The notes: generated from the letters alone by a model not told the origin. Shown: positions 7,560-15,009, counted from the stretch's first letter. The stretch: 16,184 nucleotides of DNA from Deltaproteobacteria bacterium CG_4_8_14_3_um_filter_43_13 (GCA_002782605.1 PFIF01000002.1:1-16184); one strand, 5' to 3'. Program-made: numbers and translations.

Positions 7560-7817
7560 ATGACCTATAAAAAAGATAAAAGAATGTATTCCCAGGAAGA
7601 GTTACTGAAGATTCAGGAGGAATCGCAGAAACAGGCGTTACCTGAACAGAAGCGAGTTTTTTCTGTATCAGATAAGATTAGACGACGGGTGCATAATCTG
7701 CCTGACCCTGTAAGACCGCCTCTTGGATATGATGAACATAAGGCTTTTGATAGGGTATTTCCATACATGAGGAACAGGGTCGGACCACACATGAGGAACA
7801 GGGTCGGACCACACTAA
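7560..7817 (+). CDS. Unrecognised small protein with a duplicated C-terminus
   Basis: An 85-residue charged protein that I do not recognise; no domain or membrane segment is evident. Its last 16 residues are two copies of HMRNRVGP, the direct result of a 24-bp tandem duplication (7765-7812). The start has only a weak ribosome site (GAGG about 11 bases upstream). It lies between a nucleotidyltransferase and a toxin-antitoxin pair. It could be a truncated gene: the duplication abuts the stop and may mark a broken 3' end. Confidence 0.45.
   Translation: MTYKKDKRMYSQEELLKIQEESQKQALPEQKRVFSVSDKIRRRVHNLPDPVRPPLGYDEHKAFDRVFPYMRNRVGPHMRNRVGPH
7765..7812. repeat. 24-bp perfect tandem duplication at the 3' end of a small gene
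   Basis: The unit starting ACATGAGGAACAGGGTCGGA occurs twice head to tail (7765-7788 and 7789-7812), adding eight residues in frame. Perfect identity suggests a recent duplication or an assembly artefact. Confidence 0.9.
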
Positions 7818-8002
7818 CTTGCTGAAATCATACGGTTTAATCTGTAATAATGGCCTATTTACTGCCCTATAATGACGTTTTTGGTGTCAAAATGGGCGAT
7901 ATTTAAATCAATCGGCAGAATCGCCGAACAAAAAGTGATAGTACCTGAAAACCAATATACGATAAATATGAAACATAAAAAATAATCGTAATGGAGGAAG
8001 TT

Positions 8003-8239
8003 ATGAGTAAAGCAATAGCAATAAACGAAGAGCAGCTATTTACTGATTTTGGAAAACTATCGAAAGAACGTAAAAAAGAAGTGGCGGATTTTATTGCCTA
8101 TCTTAAGGTTAAAGAAGAAGTCGAAGCTACGAAGGAAATTCTCAGAGACAAAGATTTGCTTCAAAGTATTATGAGAGGTGACGAGGATTTTAAAGCGGGC
8201 CGATTTAAAAAGTGGTCTGAGGTAAAAGAGAATGTATGA
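8003..8239 (+). CDS. RelB-like antitoxin of a RelBE-type pair
   Basis: A 78-residue protein beginning MSKAIAINEEQLF, followed by a helical charged region (ERKKEVADFIAYLKVKEE) and an acidic-basic tail, as in small antitoxins. I chose the ATG at 8003 because GGAGGAAG at 7993-8000 is placed for it; an upstream ATG at 7991 would sit on that ribosome site. It overlaps the toxin by 8 bases. No clear DNA-binding motif can be named, so the family is assigned mainly from the partner. Such antitoxins usually repress their own operon. Confidence 0.7.
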   Translation: MSKAIAINEEQLFTDFGKLSKERKKEVADFIAYLKVKEEVEATKEILRDKDLLQSIMRGDEDFKAGRFKKWSEVKENV

Positions 8240-8492
8240 AGTCCTCATTTCGCATGAAGCGGAAAAGTATTACAAAAAGCAGGATAATGATACCAAGCGA
8301 AGATTAAATAAATGCATAGATGAGCTCGGAAGAGAGCCACTTTTCGGACAACATATCAAAAAACTACACGGTGAACTTGAGGGGAAACATAGATACCGGA
8401 TGGGCAATATCAGAATTGTTTATGAAGTAAATATTAAATCCAAAACCGTTGAGATAAAATCAATCAAGGGCAGAGGAGACATTTACAAATAA
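8232..8492 (+). CDS. relE: RelE-family toxin (ribosome-dependent mRNA interferase fold)
   Basis: An 86-residue protein with the RelE/ParE pattern: N-terminal strand YEVLISHEAEKYYKK, a helix with DNDTKRRLNKCI, then KLHGELEGKHRYRMGNIRIV and the C-terminal KSIKGRGDIYK. Basic residues where RelE enzymes cleave mRNA are present (Lys44, Arg54, Arg56, Arg61, Arg81) with Tyr85 near the end. RelE rather than ParE is favoured by these, but not proven. It follows the antitoxin with an 8-base overlap. Confidence 0.8.
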   Translation: MYEVLISHEAEKYYKKQDNDTKRRLNKCIDELGREPLFGQHIKKLHGELEGKHRYRMGNIRIVYEVNIKSKTVEIKSIKGRGDIYK

Positions 8493-8533
8493 GGTCATAA
8501 CAGTAGTATGTGAAGGATACGCAAGGTAATTCT

Positions 8534-8995
8534 ATGGCAAAGTTATCCATGTACCAACTATACCAGTATCTGCCGAAAACCGATTGTGAGAAGTGCGGAT
8601 TTTCATGTATGGGATTCGCTAATCGCCTTATCTCTAGAGATGTTAGACCAGAGGATTGCCCTTTCCTATTGGAACCGGAGTACTCAGAGTCCCTGACTGA
8701 GCTGAACAGGCTTCTGGGCCCCGAGGTTGAGAAAGAGATAACAGGGCTTATAATAGACCAGGAAAAGTGCAATGGATGCGGTATATGTGTTACTGTATGT
8801 GAGGTAAATATGGAAAAGAGTCAAGAGGTAGGATCTGGAAGAGGCCCTGGCTTTTCAGATGATGTGGTGCTGAGGATAGACGATGGGAAGATTAAGCTGG
8901 TTGACCCTCAATCCTGCAGACGGGCAAACCCCTCTTCCCATATCTGCAGGGCATGTGCGGAGCTATGCCCTACCAAGGCTATTAGCCTTGTTTGA
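8534..8995 (+). CDS. Fe-S protein: CdhE-type [4Fe-4S] domain plus two ferredoxin clusters
   Basis: A 153-residue soluble protein. Residues 6-42 (MYQLYQYLPKTDCEKCGFSC, then Cys42) match the four-cysteine Fe-S domain at the N-terminus of the corrinoid protein subunit CdhE/AcsC: Cys18, 21, 25 and 42. A ferredoxin cluster follows at Cys79/82/85/89 and another with a long first gap at Cys128/138/141/145. The corrinoid-binding barrel of CdhE is missing, so this is an adaptor, not a methyl carrier. Stand-alone proteins of this kind occur near fwd genes. I chose ATG 8534 (AAGG seven bases upstream) over an in-frame GTG at 8510, because the family homology begins just after it. It sits directly upstream of fwdB-like and probably passes electrons to or from it. 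Confidence 0.8.
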   Translation: MAKLSMYQLYQYLPKTDCEKCGFSCMGFANRLISRDVRPEDCPFLLEPEYSESLTELNRLLGPEVEKEITGLIIDQEKCNGCGICVTVCEVNMEKSQEVGSGRGPGFSDDVVLRIDDGKIKLVDPQSCRRANPSSHICRACAELCPTKAISLV

Positions 8996-9006
8996 TTGTA
9001 ATTACC

Positions 9007-9147
9007 CAGGCACAAAGTGGCAAAGGCACTAAAAATACGGTTTACGGTTAACAGTTAACAGCTAATAATTAACCGATAACTGGTAACTGATAACTGGTAA
9101 CTGAACTATTCTTTGTGCCTTTGGTGCTCTGTGCCTCTGTGCCTACC
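9007..9147. repeat. 141-bp nested palindromic element before fwdB-like
   Basis: Outer arms: CAGGCACAAAGTGGCAAAGG at 9007-9026 against CTTTGTGCCTTTGGTGCTCT and GTGCCTCTGTGCCT at 9111-9144. Inner arms: GGTTAACAGTTAACAGC against tandem AACTGGTAACTGATAACTGG units (9078-9106). It is the same design as the element at 1455-1582, with a related AACAGTT/GTTCACGG-like unit but different outer arms. No gene inside. The fwdB-like ribosome site GGAGGT follows at 9157-9162. Confidence 0.75.
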
Positions 9148-9167
9148 TAGATAGATGGAGGTAAAAT

Positions 9168-10451
9168 TTGTCGGAAATACTGTATGAATCTGTAGTATGC
9201 CCATCCTGTGGCTGCCTGTGTGATGACATAGATGTAGTCGTTGAGGAGAATCGGGTAAAGAGCATAAGAAATGTATGTGAATGGGGCATAAACAAGTTTC
9301 TTTTTACCAAGAAATTCACTTCAAATGTAAGAAGGGGACGGGTAGAAAAGCCGATGATCAGGGGGAAAACCCTGGTAGAGACCAACTATGAAACAGCTAT
9401 TTCCATGGCAGTGGATATCTTAAAGGGTTCAAAAAAACCCTTGATTTATGGGCTGACAAACTCAGGGTATAACGCCCAAAAAATTGCACTAAATATCGCA
9501 AGAAGGTTAAAGGGATTGTTTGAACCAAGGGGGGCAGCCCTCTTGAGTTCATACTATGCCGCTATGGGTGATTCAAACTTTTACGTAGCACCTCTAGAGG
9601 AGATAAGGAACAATGCTGATCTTATAATCTATTGGGGGTGTAACCCTATACATTCTACCCCAAGGCACCTGGCCCGATATTCGGTATATCCAAGGGGAAG
9701 ATGCAAGGAAAGAGGGAGCCAGGACAGGGTGGTTTTTGCTGTAGATGTTGCCGAAAATGAGATGGGAAAGCTGTCCCGTCAATTTCTTCAAGTGGAACGG
9801 GGCACTGATTTTCTGGCAATGGAAACGATGATGAAATTGCTTAGGGGGGAAAGCATTGAAGACTATAAAGGGGATATTGTTAGCATAGAAAACATGGTCA
9901 AGTATATGACCAAAGTATCTTATGGTGCGATATTCTTCGGTTTGGGATTGTCAGGCAAGGATAGTGCGAAGAGAAACGTCGAGAATCTTATGGCACTGGT
10001 TAAGGAGTTAAACAGTAAAACCAGATTTGTGATTCTTCCTCTGTATGATGATTTCAATACAAGCGGGGTGATACAGCTTCTTATCAGGGAGTTGAAAAGC
10101 CCAATGCCGGCGGATTTTTCCTGTGATCAGGCTGTCAACCACAGTATGAACACGTTGCTGGAAAACCTCCATGAGGTAGACGCTGCATTAGTAGTTGGAG
10201 AGGACCCATTTTGGTCTTTTCCTTCTGAAAAGTCCGATTTCTTAAAAGAAATACCTATGGTTCTTATTGATCCTTTCTGGACAAGGACAACCAACAAGTG
10301 CCAGGTAGTTTTCCCAACAGCCGTTACGGGTATAGAAGCAGAGGGGGTTGCTTACAGAATGGATGGTCTGCCCCTCAAATTGAAAAAGGTCCTGGAGAGC
10401 GAATATCCATCGGATGAGAGTATATTGGGAGATATATATCAGCGTTTGTAA
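9168..10451 (+). CDS. fwdB: FwdB/FhcB-like formylmethanofuran dehydrogenase subunit B, Mo/W site residues missing
   Basis: A 427-residue protein of near full family length. N-terminal CPSCGCLCDDI (Cys11, 14, 18) with Cys37 forms the expected [4Fe-4S] site. The core LIIYWGCNPIHSTPRH (152-167) is strongly FwdB-like. In catalytic FwdB a Cys-His pair followed by Gly-Pro binds the tungsten or molybdenum centre; the aligned stretch here is RGAALLSSYYAAM (121-133), with no Cys or His. The active-site Arg of the PMRGHYNVTG-type motif is also absent (PLYDDFNTSG, 291-300). The C-terminal pterin-binding domain is normally on FwdD, which is not present. The protein may therefore act as a redox or scaffold subunit, as FhcB is thought to in the bacterial formyltransferase/hydrolase complex. 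It uses a TTG start (GGAGGT five bases upstream). FwdA-like follows 105 bp downstream. Confidence 0.85.
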   Translation: MSEILYESVVCPSCGCLCDDIDVVVEENRVKSIRNVCEWGINKFLFTKKFTSNVRRGRVEKPMIRGKTLVETNYETAISMAVDILKGSKKPLIYGLTNSGYNAQKIALNIARRLKGLFEPRGAALLSSYYAAMGDSNFYVAPLEEIRNNADLIIYWGCNPIHSTPRHLARYSVYPRGRCKERGSQDRVVFAVDVAENEMGKLSRQFLQVERGTDFLAMETMMKLLRGESIEDYKGDIVSIENMVKYMTKVSYGAIFFGLGLSGKDSAKRNVENLMALVKELNSKTRFVILPLYDDFNTSGVIQLLIRELKSPMPADFSCDQAVNHSMNTLLENLHEVDAALVVGEDPFWSFPSEKSDFLKEIPMVLIDPFWTRTTNKCQVVFPTAVTGIEAEGVAYRMDGLPLKLKKVLESEYPSDESILGDIYQRL

Positions 10452-10556
10452 TAGTTTCCAGAGGGCAGGGATCAGCAGTTAGGCGTTGTTATATAATGGG
10501 TGTTGAAACGCTAAGGGATACCTTTTTAAAGTTCTCATGCTTACATAAGGAGTCCT

Positions 10557-11957
10557 ATGAAGATAAAAATAGAAGGCGGAAGGCTATACGATCCCAGGAA
10601 CAACCTGGACGGAGAAGAGAGAGACATCTTCATAGAGAATGGCATAATAGTAGATAGGTTCTCCAGTGCCGACAAGACTATTAATGCCTCTGGGAAAACC
10701 ATTATGGCAGGGGGCATTGATATCCACAGCCATATAGCTACCTATGGTTTAAATCTGATAAGAGGAACGGGCCGCTTTTATTCACCCAGGGAGATTGGTT
10801 ATATATACGCTAAGATGGGGTATACTCACGTAAACGAACCTTTCATGACTCAGGTCACTGCCAGATACGTTCATCATGAACTGTCCTCAATACCTATATT
10901 AGACACCTCCGCCTTTTTGGTGCTGAACCTCAGGGATGTTGAAGCCAAGATCAAGTCCGCTAAGCATCTGGAAGAGGTTGAGAAGATTATACCCATCATC
11001 ATTGCAGGAACCAAGGCTATCGGGTTAAAGATATATGAACCCTTTGTGAGATATACCCAGAGAACTCATATTTTGAGAAATGTAACGGAAAAAAAGGTCC
11101 TGAGTTTCTTTTCAAGTATAAATAGGGAAAAGATCCCCAGGATAATCCTGCACACTTCCCCTGAACTCTTTGGTAAAGAGATTGAAAATCCCGTAGGCTT
11201 CCACTTCTCACATGTTGGATCGGCCATAGGCAATGAAGAAGACTACCAAAAGGTCTTGAGCTACCTTAATGCAGGGGCAACTGTAGATTTAGGATTATTC
11301 GATTTTGAGCAAAACTTAAGGATATCAAATCCTAAACAGACCGTTGGCGAGGTTTTCGGCAGGGTAGATATGGGGCTTTCAGAGGATATTGTGTTCTCGC
11401 AAGGGAATGCCTCTGAGAGCGAAACTCCATTTTTTGCCTTTAAACTTGCCCTTAGCCAGCCCTCTAATCATATATCTTTTTCAACAGACAGTCCTGCCAA
11501 TGCCTCATTTGAGGCGTACCCTAAGATATTTTCATGGTTGATGAAGGCAGAGAATAGGGCTAACCTATTTGATAAAGAGCTTCCAGATTTTGAGTACTCT
11601 CTATTGGATATTGCAAGGATTACCAGGTATAATCCTGCAGTTATCCTTGGCTTTAAAAATAAAGGGCATTTGGGGGCAGAAGCAGAAGCAGATATAGCCA
11701 TCTATGATATTAACAAAGACACAAAACCAGATAAACTTGAGGCTGGTTTCAGAGATTGTGCCTGTCTGATAAAGAGTGGAAGTATTGTTGTAGAGGATCA
11801 CAAGATAGTAAATGACCAGGCAGAAAAGAAGACCTATTACAGAGGCGTGGAGACCCTTGACTATGAACCTGCAAAGATTCTGGCAGGCTACAGTACTTTC
11901 CGATTCGAGAACCTTATGGTAGATGAGGTATTTACCGCGAAAGAGGTTAAGATTTAA
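10557..11957 (+). CDS. fwdA: FwdA/FhcA-like formyl-amide hydrolase (amidohydrolase superfamily)
   Basis: A 466-residue metal-dependent hydrolase; archaeal FwdA and bacterial FhcA are usually about 550-570. The family splits N-formylmethanofuran to formate and methanofuran, or the reverse. Expected metal ligands are in place: His57 and His59 in GGIDIHSHIA, Lys158 in GLKIYEP (the lysine that is carbamylated in FwdA), His199 in ILHTSPEL, His219 in FHFSHVG, and Asp311 in STDSPAN. The shortening comes from smaller loops after Lys158 and around the second His, and from a trimmed C-terminus. ATG follows AAGGAG. With FwdB-like lacking its redox site, this subunit could hydrolyse a formyl-amide to free formate, as in Fhc. 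Fhc partners FhcC and FhcD are not in the window. The substrate is inferred. Confidence 0.85.
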   Translation: MKIKIEGGRLYDPRNNLDGEERDIFIENGIIVDRFSSADKTINASGKTIMAGGIDIHSHIATYGLNLIRGTGRFYSPREIGYIYAKMGYTHVNEPFMTQVTARYVHHELSSIPILDTSAFLVLNLRDVEAKIKSAKHLEEVEKIIPIIIAGTKAIGLKIYEPFVRYTQRTHILRNVTEKKVLSFFSSINREKIPRIILHTSPELFGKEIENPVGFHFSHVGSAIGNEEDYQKVLSYLNAGATVDLGLFDFEQNLRISNPKQTVGEVFGRVDMGLSEDIVFSQGNASESETPFFAFKLALSQPSNHISFSTDSPANASFEAYPKIFSWLMKAENRANLFDKELPDFEYSLLDIARITRYNPAVILGFKNKGHLGAEAEADIAIYDINKDTKPDKLEAGFRDCACLIKSGSIVVEDHKIVNDQAEKKTYYRGVETLDYEPAKILAGYSTFRFENLMVDEVFTAKEVKI

Positions 11958-12466
11958 GCATTCAAATTCAAAGTCTTTTTCCGAACCCTGTCAACTCGAT
12001 CCTATGGACTGTTACTATTTTTCTTGAAATTTATTTGTATATAGAGTAAAGGTAAATAAATGTGCGCTCATCCTCATGCTCTAATTGAACCCGAGATTAC
12101 TTATGCTGTACCCAATATTTATAATCTCACAACGAGAGTGACCTAGAATTGTTTTGGGTTTAGATAGACTTCGGCATCCCAATTGGGATACCGAAGATTC
12201 CAGATACCTTCCGCAATTTCTATTCTTACATGAGCACGGCAAGAGAGTAGAACCATCAAAACCACTTTATAACTTCAATAAAGTAGAATTCTCGAGATAT
12301 TTTTAATTATTCGACGCTTGAGACTAAAGTTCTTCTACTTTACTTCTTAACAAAAGGGGGTGAATGGAGCCGGAAAACTCACAATTTACTACAGAGTGGA
12401 TAAAGACTGGTACTTAGATTTAATATTTTTATGTTGGCAAATATCTTTAAATAGGAGGGAGAAGAT
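11958..12466 (+). promoter_or_regulatory. 509-bp AT-rich non-coding stretch upstream of cdhA-like
   Basis: No substantial gene is visible. It holds a 28-bp near-perfect palindrome (12169-12196), an inverted pair AAAGTAGAA at 12280-12288 with TTCTACTTT at 12333-12341, and two tiny possible ORFs: 12060-12146 (28 codons, weak AAAGGT site) and 12364-12417 (17 codons, preceded by AAGGGGGTGA). It is the longest gap in the run, so a separate promoter for cdhA-cdhB is likely here, but I cannot place -35 and -10 boxes with confidence. Unlike the other gaps it does not contain the short-unit palindrome repeats. The cdhA ribosome site AGGAGGG ends the region. Confidence 0.5.
12169..12196. promoter_or_regulatory. 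28-bp palindrome, possible operator or RNA hairpin
   Basis: CTTCGGCATCCCAATTGGGA followed by TACCGAAG is an inverted repeat with a single mismatched pair and no loop. No T-run follows, so it is not a good terminator. Its symmetry would suit a dimeric DNA-binding protein, or it could form a hairpin in a long cdhA leader. Nothing in the window names the factor. Confidence 0.55.
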
Positions 12467-14965
12467 ATGGGAGACAGTTCAGACAAAATGGTTGCAACAG
12501 TGGGACAGACCAGGATCGATATCACCAAAACTGTAAGGGATATTAGAGGAAGGGAGGAGCTGGTAAAAGATGCTATTGAGACCACCTGGAATGAAAATCT
12601 TGTAAATCAGATGAAGGTATGGCTGCAACCCTATCCCCATGCTAACGATATGGCAGACTGGGATAGGGTGCTTTTGGAGAGATACGCCCCCCTTTATACT
12701 AACGTACAAACAAAATGTGGTGACTGCTATCAAGGTCCTTGTGACCTTAGTAAGGGTAGGGGGGCCTGCGGCATAGACTGTGATACATACCAGGCAAAAC
12801 TCTCTTTACTGTCTGCCAGTAAGGGTCTGGCTTCCTTTGTCTCTGATACCCGGGACCTTTTAGACTACTGCGTTAAAAAGAATGGAATAGATGCAGAGGT
12901 AAAATGGGGAAAGGCTATGACATACGGTTACATGAATGTCCATGCATTTACAGGAGAGAATATACATAGCCTGGCAGATGCCAATAAGATCATCAGTTAT
13001 GTTGAAGGCCAACTGACAGAACTAATAACCTCGGCCAGCCACGGCCACGACTGTGATGTCCTCGATCTGGAAAGCAAGGTACTTCATTCAGGTTCTATGC
13101 TGCTAGTTGCCATGGATATTGCAGAGGCATTGAAGTGGACATTTTTTGGGTTTCTCTGGTCAGGGGATCAAGAGTTGCTGGATGTTAAAGACTATCCTAA
13201 ACCTTATACTCAAGTAGGACTGGGTTCCGTTGATACAGCCAAACCGGTTGTTGTATTTGTAGGGAATGATTTTATACCAGCCTATGAGGCAGTACAGTTT
13301 ATAAAAGAAAATAAATTGGAAGATAAAATCGAAGTTGGAGGTGTGGGGGCAGCCGGTCACGATATGATTCGTTTCTACGAACCCGCAAAGCTACTGGTAA
13401 CACCGGTAAAACTGACCAAACTCCTGCGACTGGGTATTGTTGATGTGCTGGTTGTGAGCGATAGCTGCTGTAAAGTTAACATATTGGAGGAGGCGGCTAA
13501 GACGGACACCAGGGTAATCGTAACCAGTTTTAAACAGAGTTTTGGTCTCAAGGAGAGGAGTTTTGATCCTATAGATGACCTGGTTAAGGATCTAACAGAA
13601 GCCTCAACAGCGGTTTTGGTCTTCGATAAGGAGAAGGCAGGGGAGCTGGCCGTTAAAGCAGCGCAGAAGGTAAAGGGAAAAAGAAAAGAAAGCTACCTTC
13701 TTTCCGTGGATCAGATGAAGAAGCACGCCTCAAGGTGTGATGGCTGTGATGCTTGCTTCAGGGCCTGCCCCAATAGGATCATCAGCAGTAAGGTGATATT
13801 GCCGGCAAAAGACGGTGATTTTTCAAGGTTAGCGGATCTGTGTGATAGCAGCCTATTCTGCGGAAAATGTGAAACTGCATGCCCGCAAAACATACCTGTT
13901 ATGGATATGATCCTGGCATCGAGTTCGGAAAAGATCAAGGAAGATACCGTCCGCATGCGCGCCGGGAGAGGTTTTATAAGCCAATTAGAAGTGAGGGATA
14001 TAGCCATTACAGGGTTTAACCTGCCGGGTGTTGTAAATATAACCGGGTGTGGCAACTATGGGGGGAGTGATAAGGATGTTGCCTGGTTAACCAATGAATT
14101 TGTGAATTCCAATTATGCTGTCACTGTCACTGGTTGTGCTGCGCAAGATGCCGCACGCCACTTTAATGAAAAGACCAAGAAGTTTCTCTTTGAGCAATTT
14201 CCATCCCTTTACAATCCCAGGTGTTTAGCCAATATCGGAGGATGTTCTTCCCATGGGATGCCAATGAGTTCACCCACGTACAAGCTCGGTTATATCGGTT
14301 ATAGATGTCCGTACAGGGCTACCTTTGAAATGTTGGCCGATTTTATGATCAAGTGGCCTGCTATTTTGATTCTGTGGGGACCTGCGACTGACATTATGTA
14401 CACCATAGCAGCTGCTCACGCAAGATCGTCTATTAAGGTAATAGTCGGCCCCAATGGTTCGAATTTCAAGAGATTTTTAATGGGTAATAAATATGATCGA
14501 AGCAAATGGTGGTCTTTGCATGGATTTAAAAACTATAAGAAGGAGATAGAGCCCCTTCCGGAACACCTCATTTGCCCGGTAGAAACGAAAGAAGAGGCCG
14601 TCACTCAGGCATATAAACTGTGTTTGACCTTCCAGGAATTTGAAACCACCCGGATGACCAAGTTTGACCTTTGGTTGAGTGCCTACAAGAAGTGGTTTGG
14701 CAATACACTACCTGATGACTGGCACCTGTTTGTGAAAAGGGATGTGGAATTGCCGATAACGAAAAAGGCGAAGTTGCTGAGGTTACTGGAAGAGGAACAT
14801 GGGTTTGAGATAGATAAAAAACGAGGTCGGATCACCAGGTTCAAACACAGGGACGGCAGGATGCTAGATCCTGGTGAAATGGTTGAGGAATATGGAATGA
14901 GAGTAGGCTTGTATACTACCTTTTTGCCCAGATTGGTCTATGCAAAAAGGACAGACAGAGAATAG
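12467..14965 (+). CDS. cdhA: CdhA-like alpha subunit of archaeal-type CO dehydrogenase, C-cluster residues missing
   Basis: An 832-residue protein homologous along its length to archaeal CdhA (about 800), the CO dehydrogenase subunit. Kept: N-terminal Fe-S motif KCGDCYQGPCDL plus RGACGID (Cys84, 87, 92, 101); ferredoxin-like clusters at Cys424/427/430/434 and Cys459/465/468/472; C-cluster cysteines Cys334 (SDSCC), Cys528 (TGCGN), Cys557 (TGCAA) and Cys593 (GGCSS). Apparently lost: the His binding the unique iron (IGHN in CdhA, VGND here, Asn267); the Cys ligand (GLCCTA in CdhA, GVGAAG here, 292-297); the His-rich CHxxHxRH stretch (no His at 120-133); and the catalytic Lys of the YSQKAA-type motif (PATDIM, 639-644). 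It is unlikely to be a normal CO dehydrogenase. His298 might partly compensate. ATG follows AGGAGGG. cdhB-like is next, 44 bp away. Confidence 0.88.
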   Translation: MGDSSDKMVATVGQTRIDITKTVRDIRGREELVKDAIETTWNENLVNQMKVWLQPYPHANDMADWDRVLLERYAPLYTNVQTKCGDCYQGPCDLSKGRGACGIDCDTYQAKLSLLSASKGLASFVSDTRDLLDYCVKKNGIDAEVKWGKAMTYGYMNVHAFTGENIHSLADANKIISYVEGQLTELITSASHGHDCDVLDLESKVLHSGSMLLVAMDIAEALKWTFFGFLWSGDQELLDVKDYPKPYTQVGLGSVDTAKPVVVFVGNDFIPAYEAVQFIKENKLEDKIEVGGVGAAGHDMIRFYEPAKLLVTPVKLTKLLRLGIVDVLVVSDSCCKVNILEEAAKTDTRVIVTSFKQSFGLKERSFDPIDDLVKDLTEASTAVLVFDKEKAGELAVKAAQKVKGKRKESYLLSVDQMKKHASRCDGCDACFRACPNRIISSKVILPAKDGDFSRLADLCDSSLFCGKCETACPQNIPVMDMILASSSEKIKEDTVRMRAGRGFISQLEVRDIAITGFNLPGVVNITGCGNYGGSDKDVAWLTNEFVNSNYAVTVTGCAAQDAARHFNEKTKKFLFEQFPSLYNPRCLANIGGCSSHGMPMSSPTYKLGYIGYRCPYRATFEMLADFMIKWPAILILWGPATDIMYTIAAAHARSSIKVIVGPNGSNFKRFLMGNKYDRSKWWSLHGFKNYKKEIEPLPEHLICPVETKEEAVTQAYKLCLTFQEFETTRMTKFDLWLSAYKKWFGNTLPDDWHLFVKRDVELPITKKAKLLRLLEEEHGFEIDKKRGRITRFKHRDGRMLDPGEMVEEYGMRVGLYTTFLPRLVYAKRTDRE

Positions 14966-15009
14966 GGCAAAAAGTGAGAAAATCTTTTTGAAGAAAAAAG
15001 GAGATAGAT

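Noticed and set aside
9040..9106. CRISPR-like array (repeated TTAACAG and AACTGGTA units)
   Set aside because: Units are 7-10 bp with no unique spacers of constant length, and the units recur inverted, so it is a palindromic element.
12060..12146. 28-codon ORF with a weak ribosome site
   Set aside because: Too short and compositionally unremarkable to call as a gene; mentioned within the intergenic entry. The same holds for the 17-codon ORF at 12364-12417.
12169..12196. Intrinsic terminator after fwdA-like
   Set aside because: The stem is strong but no T-run follows and there is no loop, so an operator or RNA hairpin is more likely.
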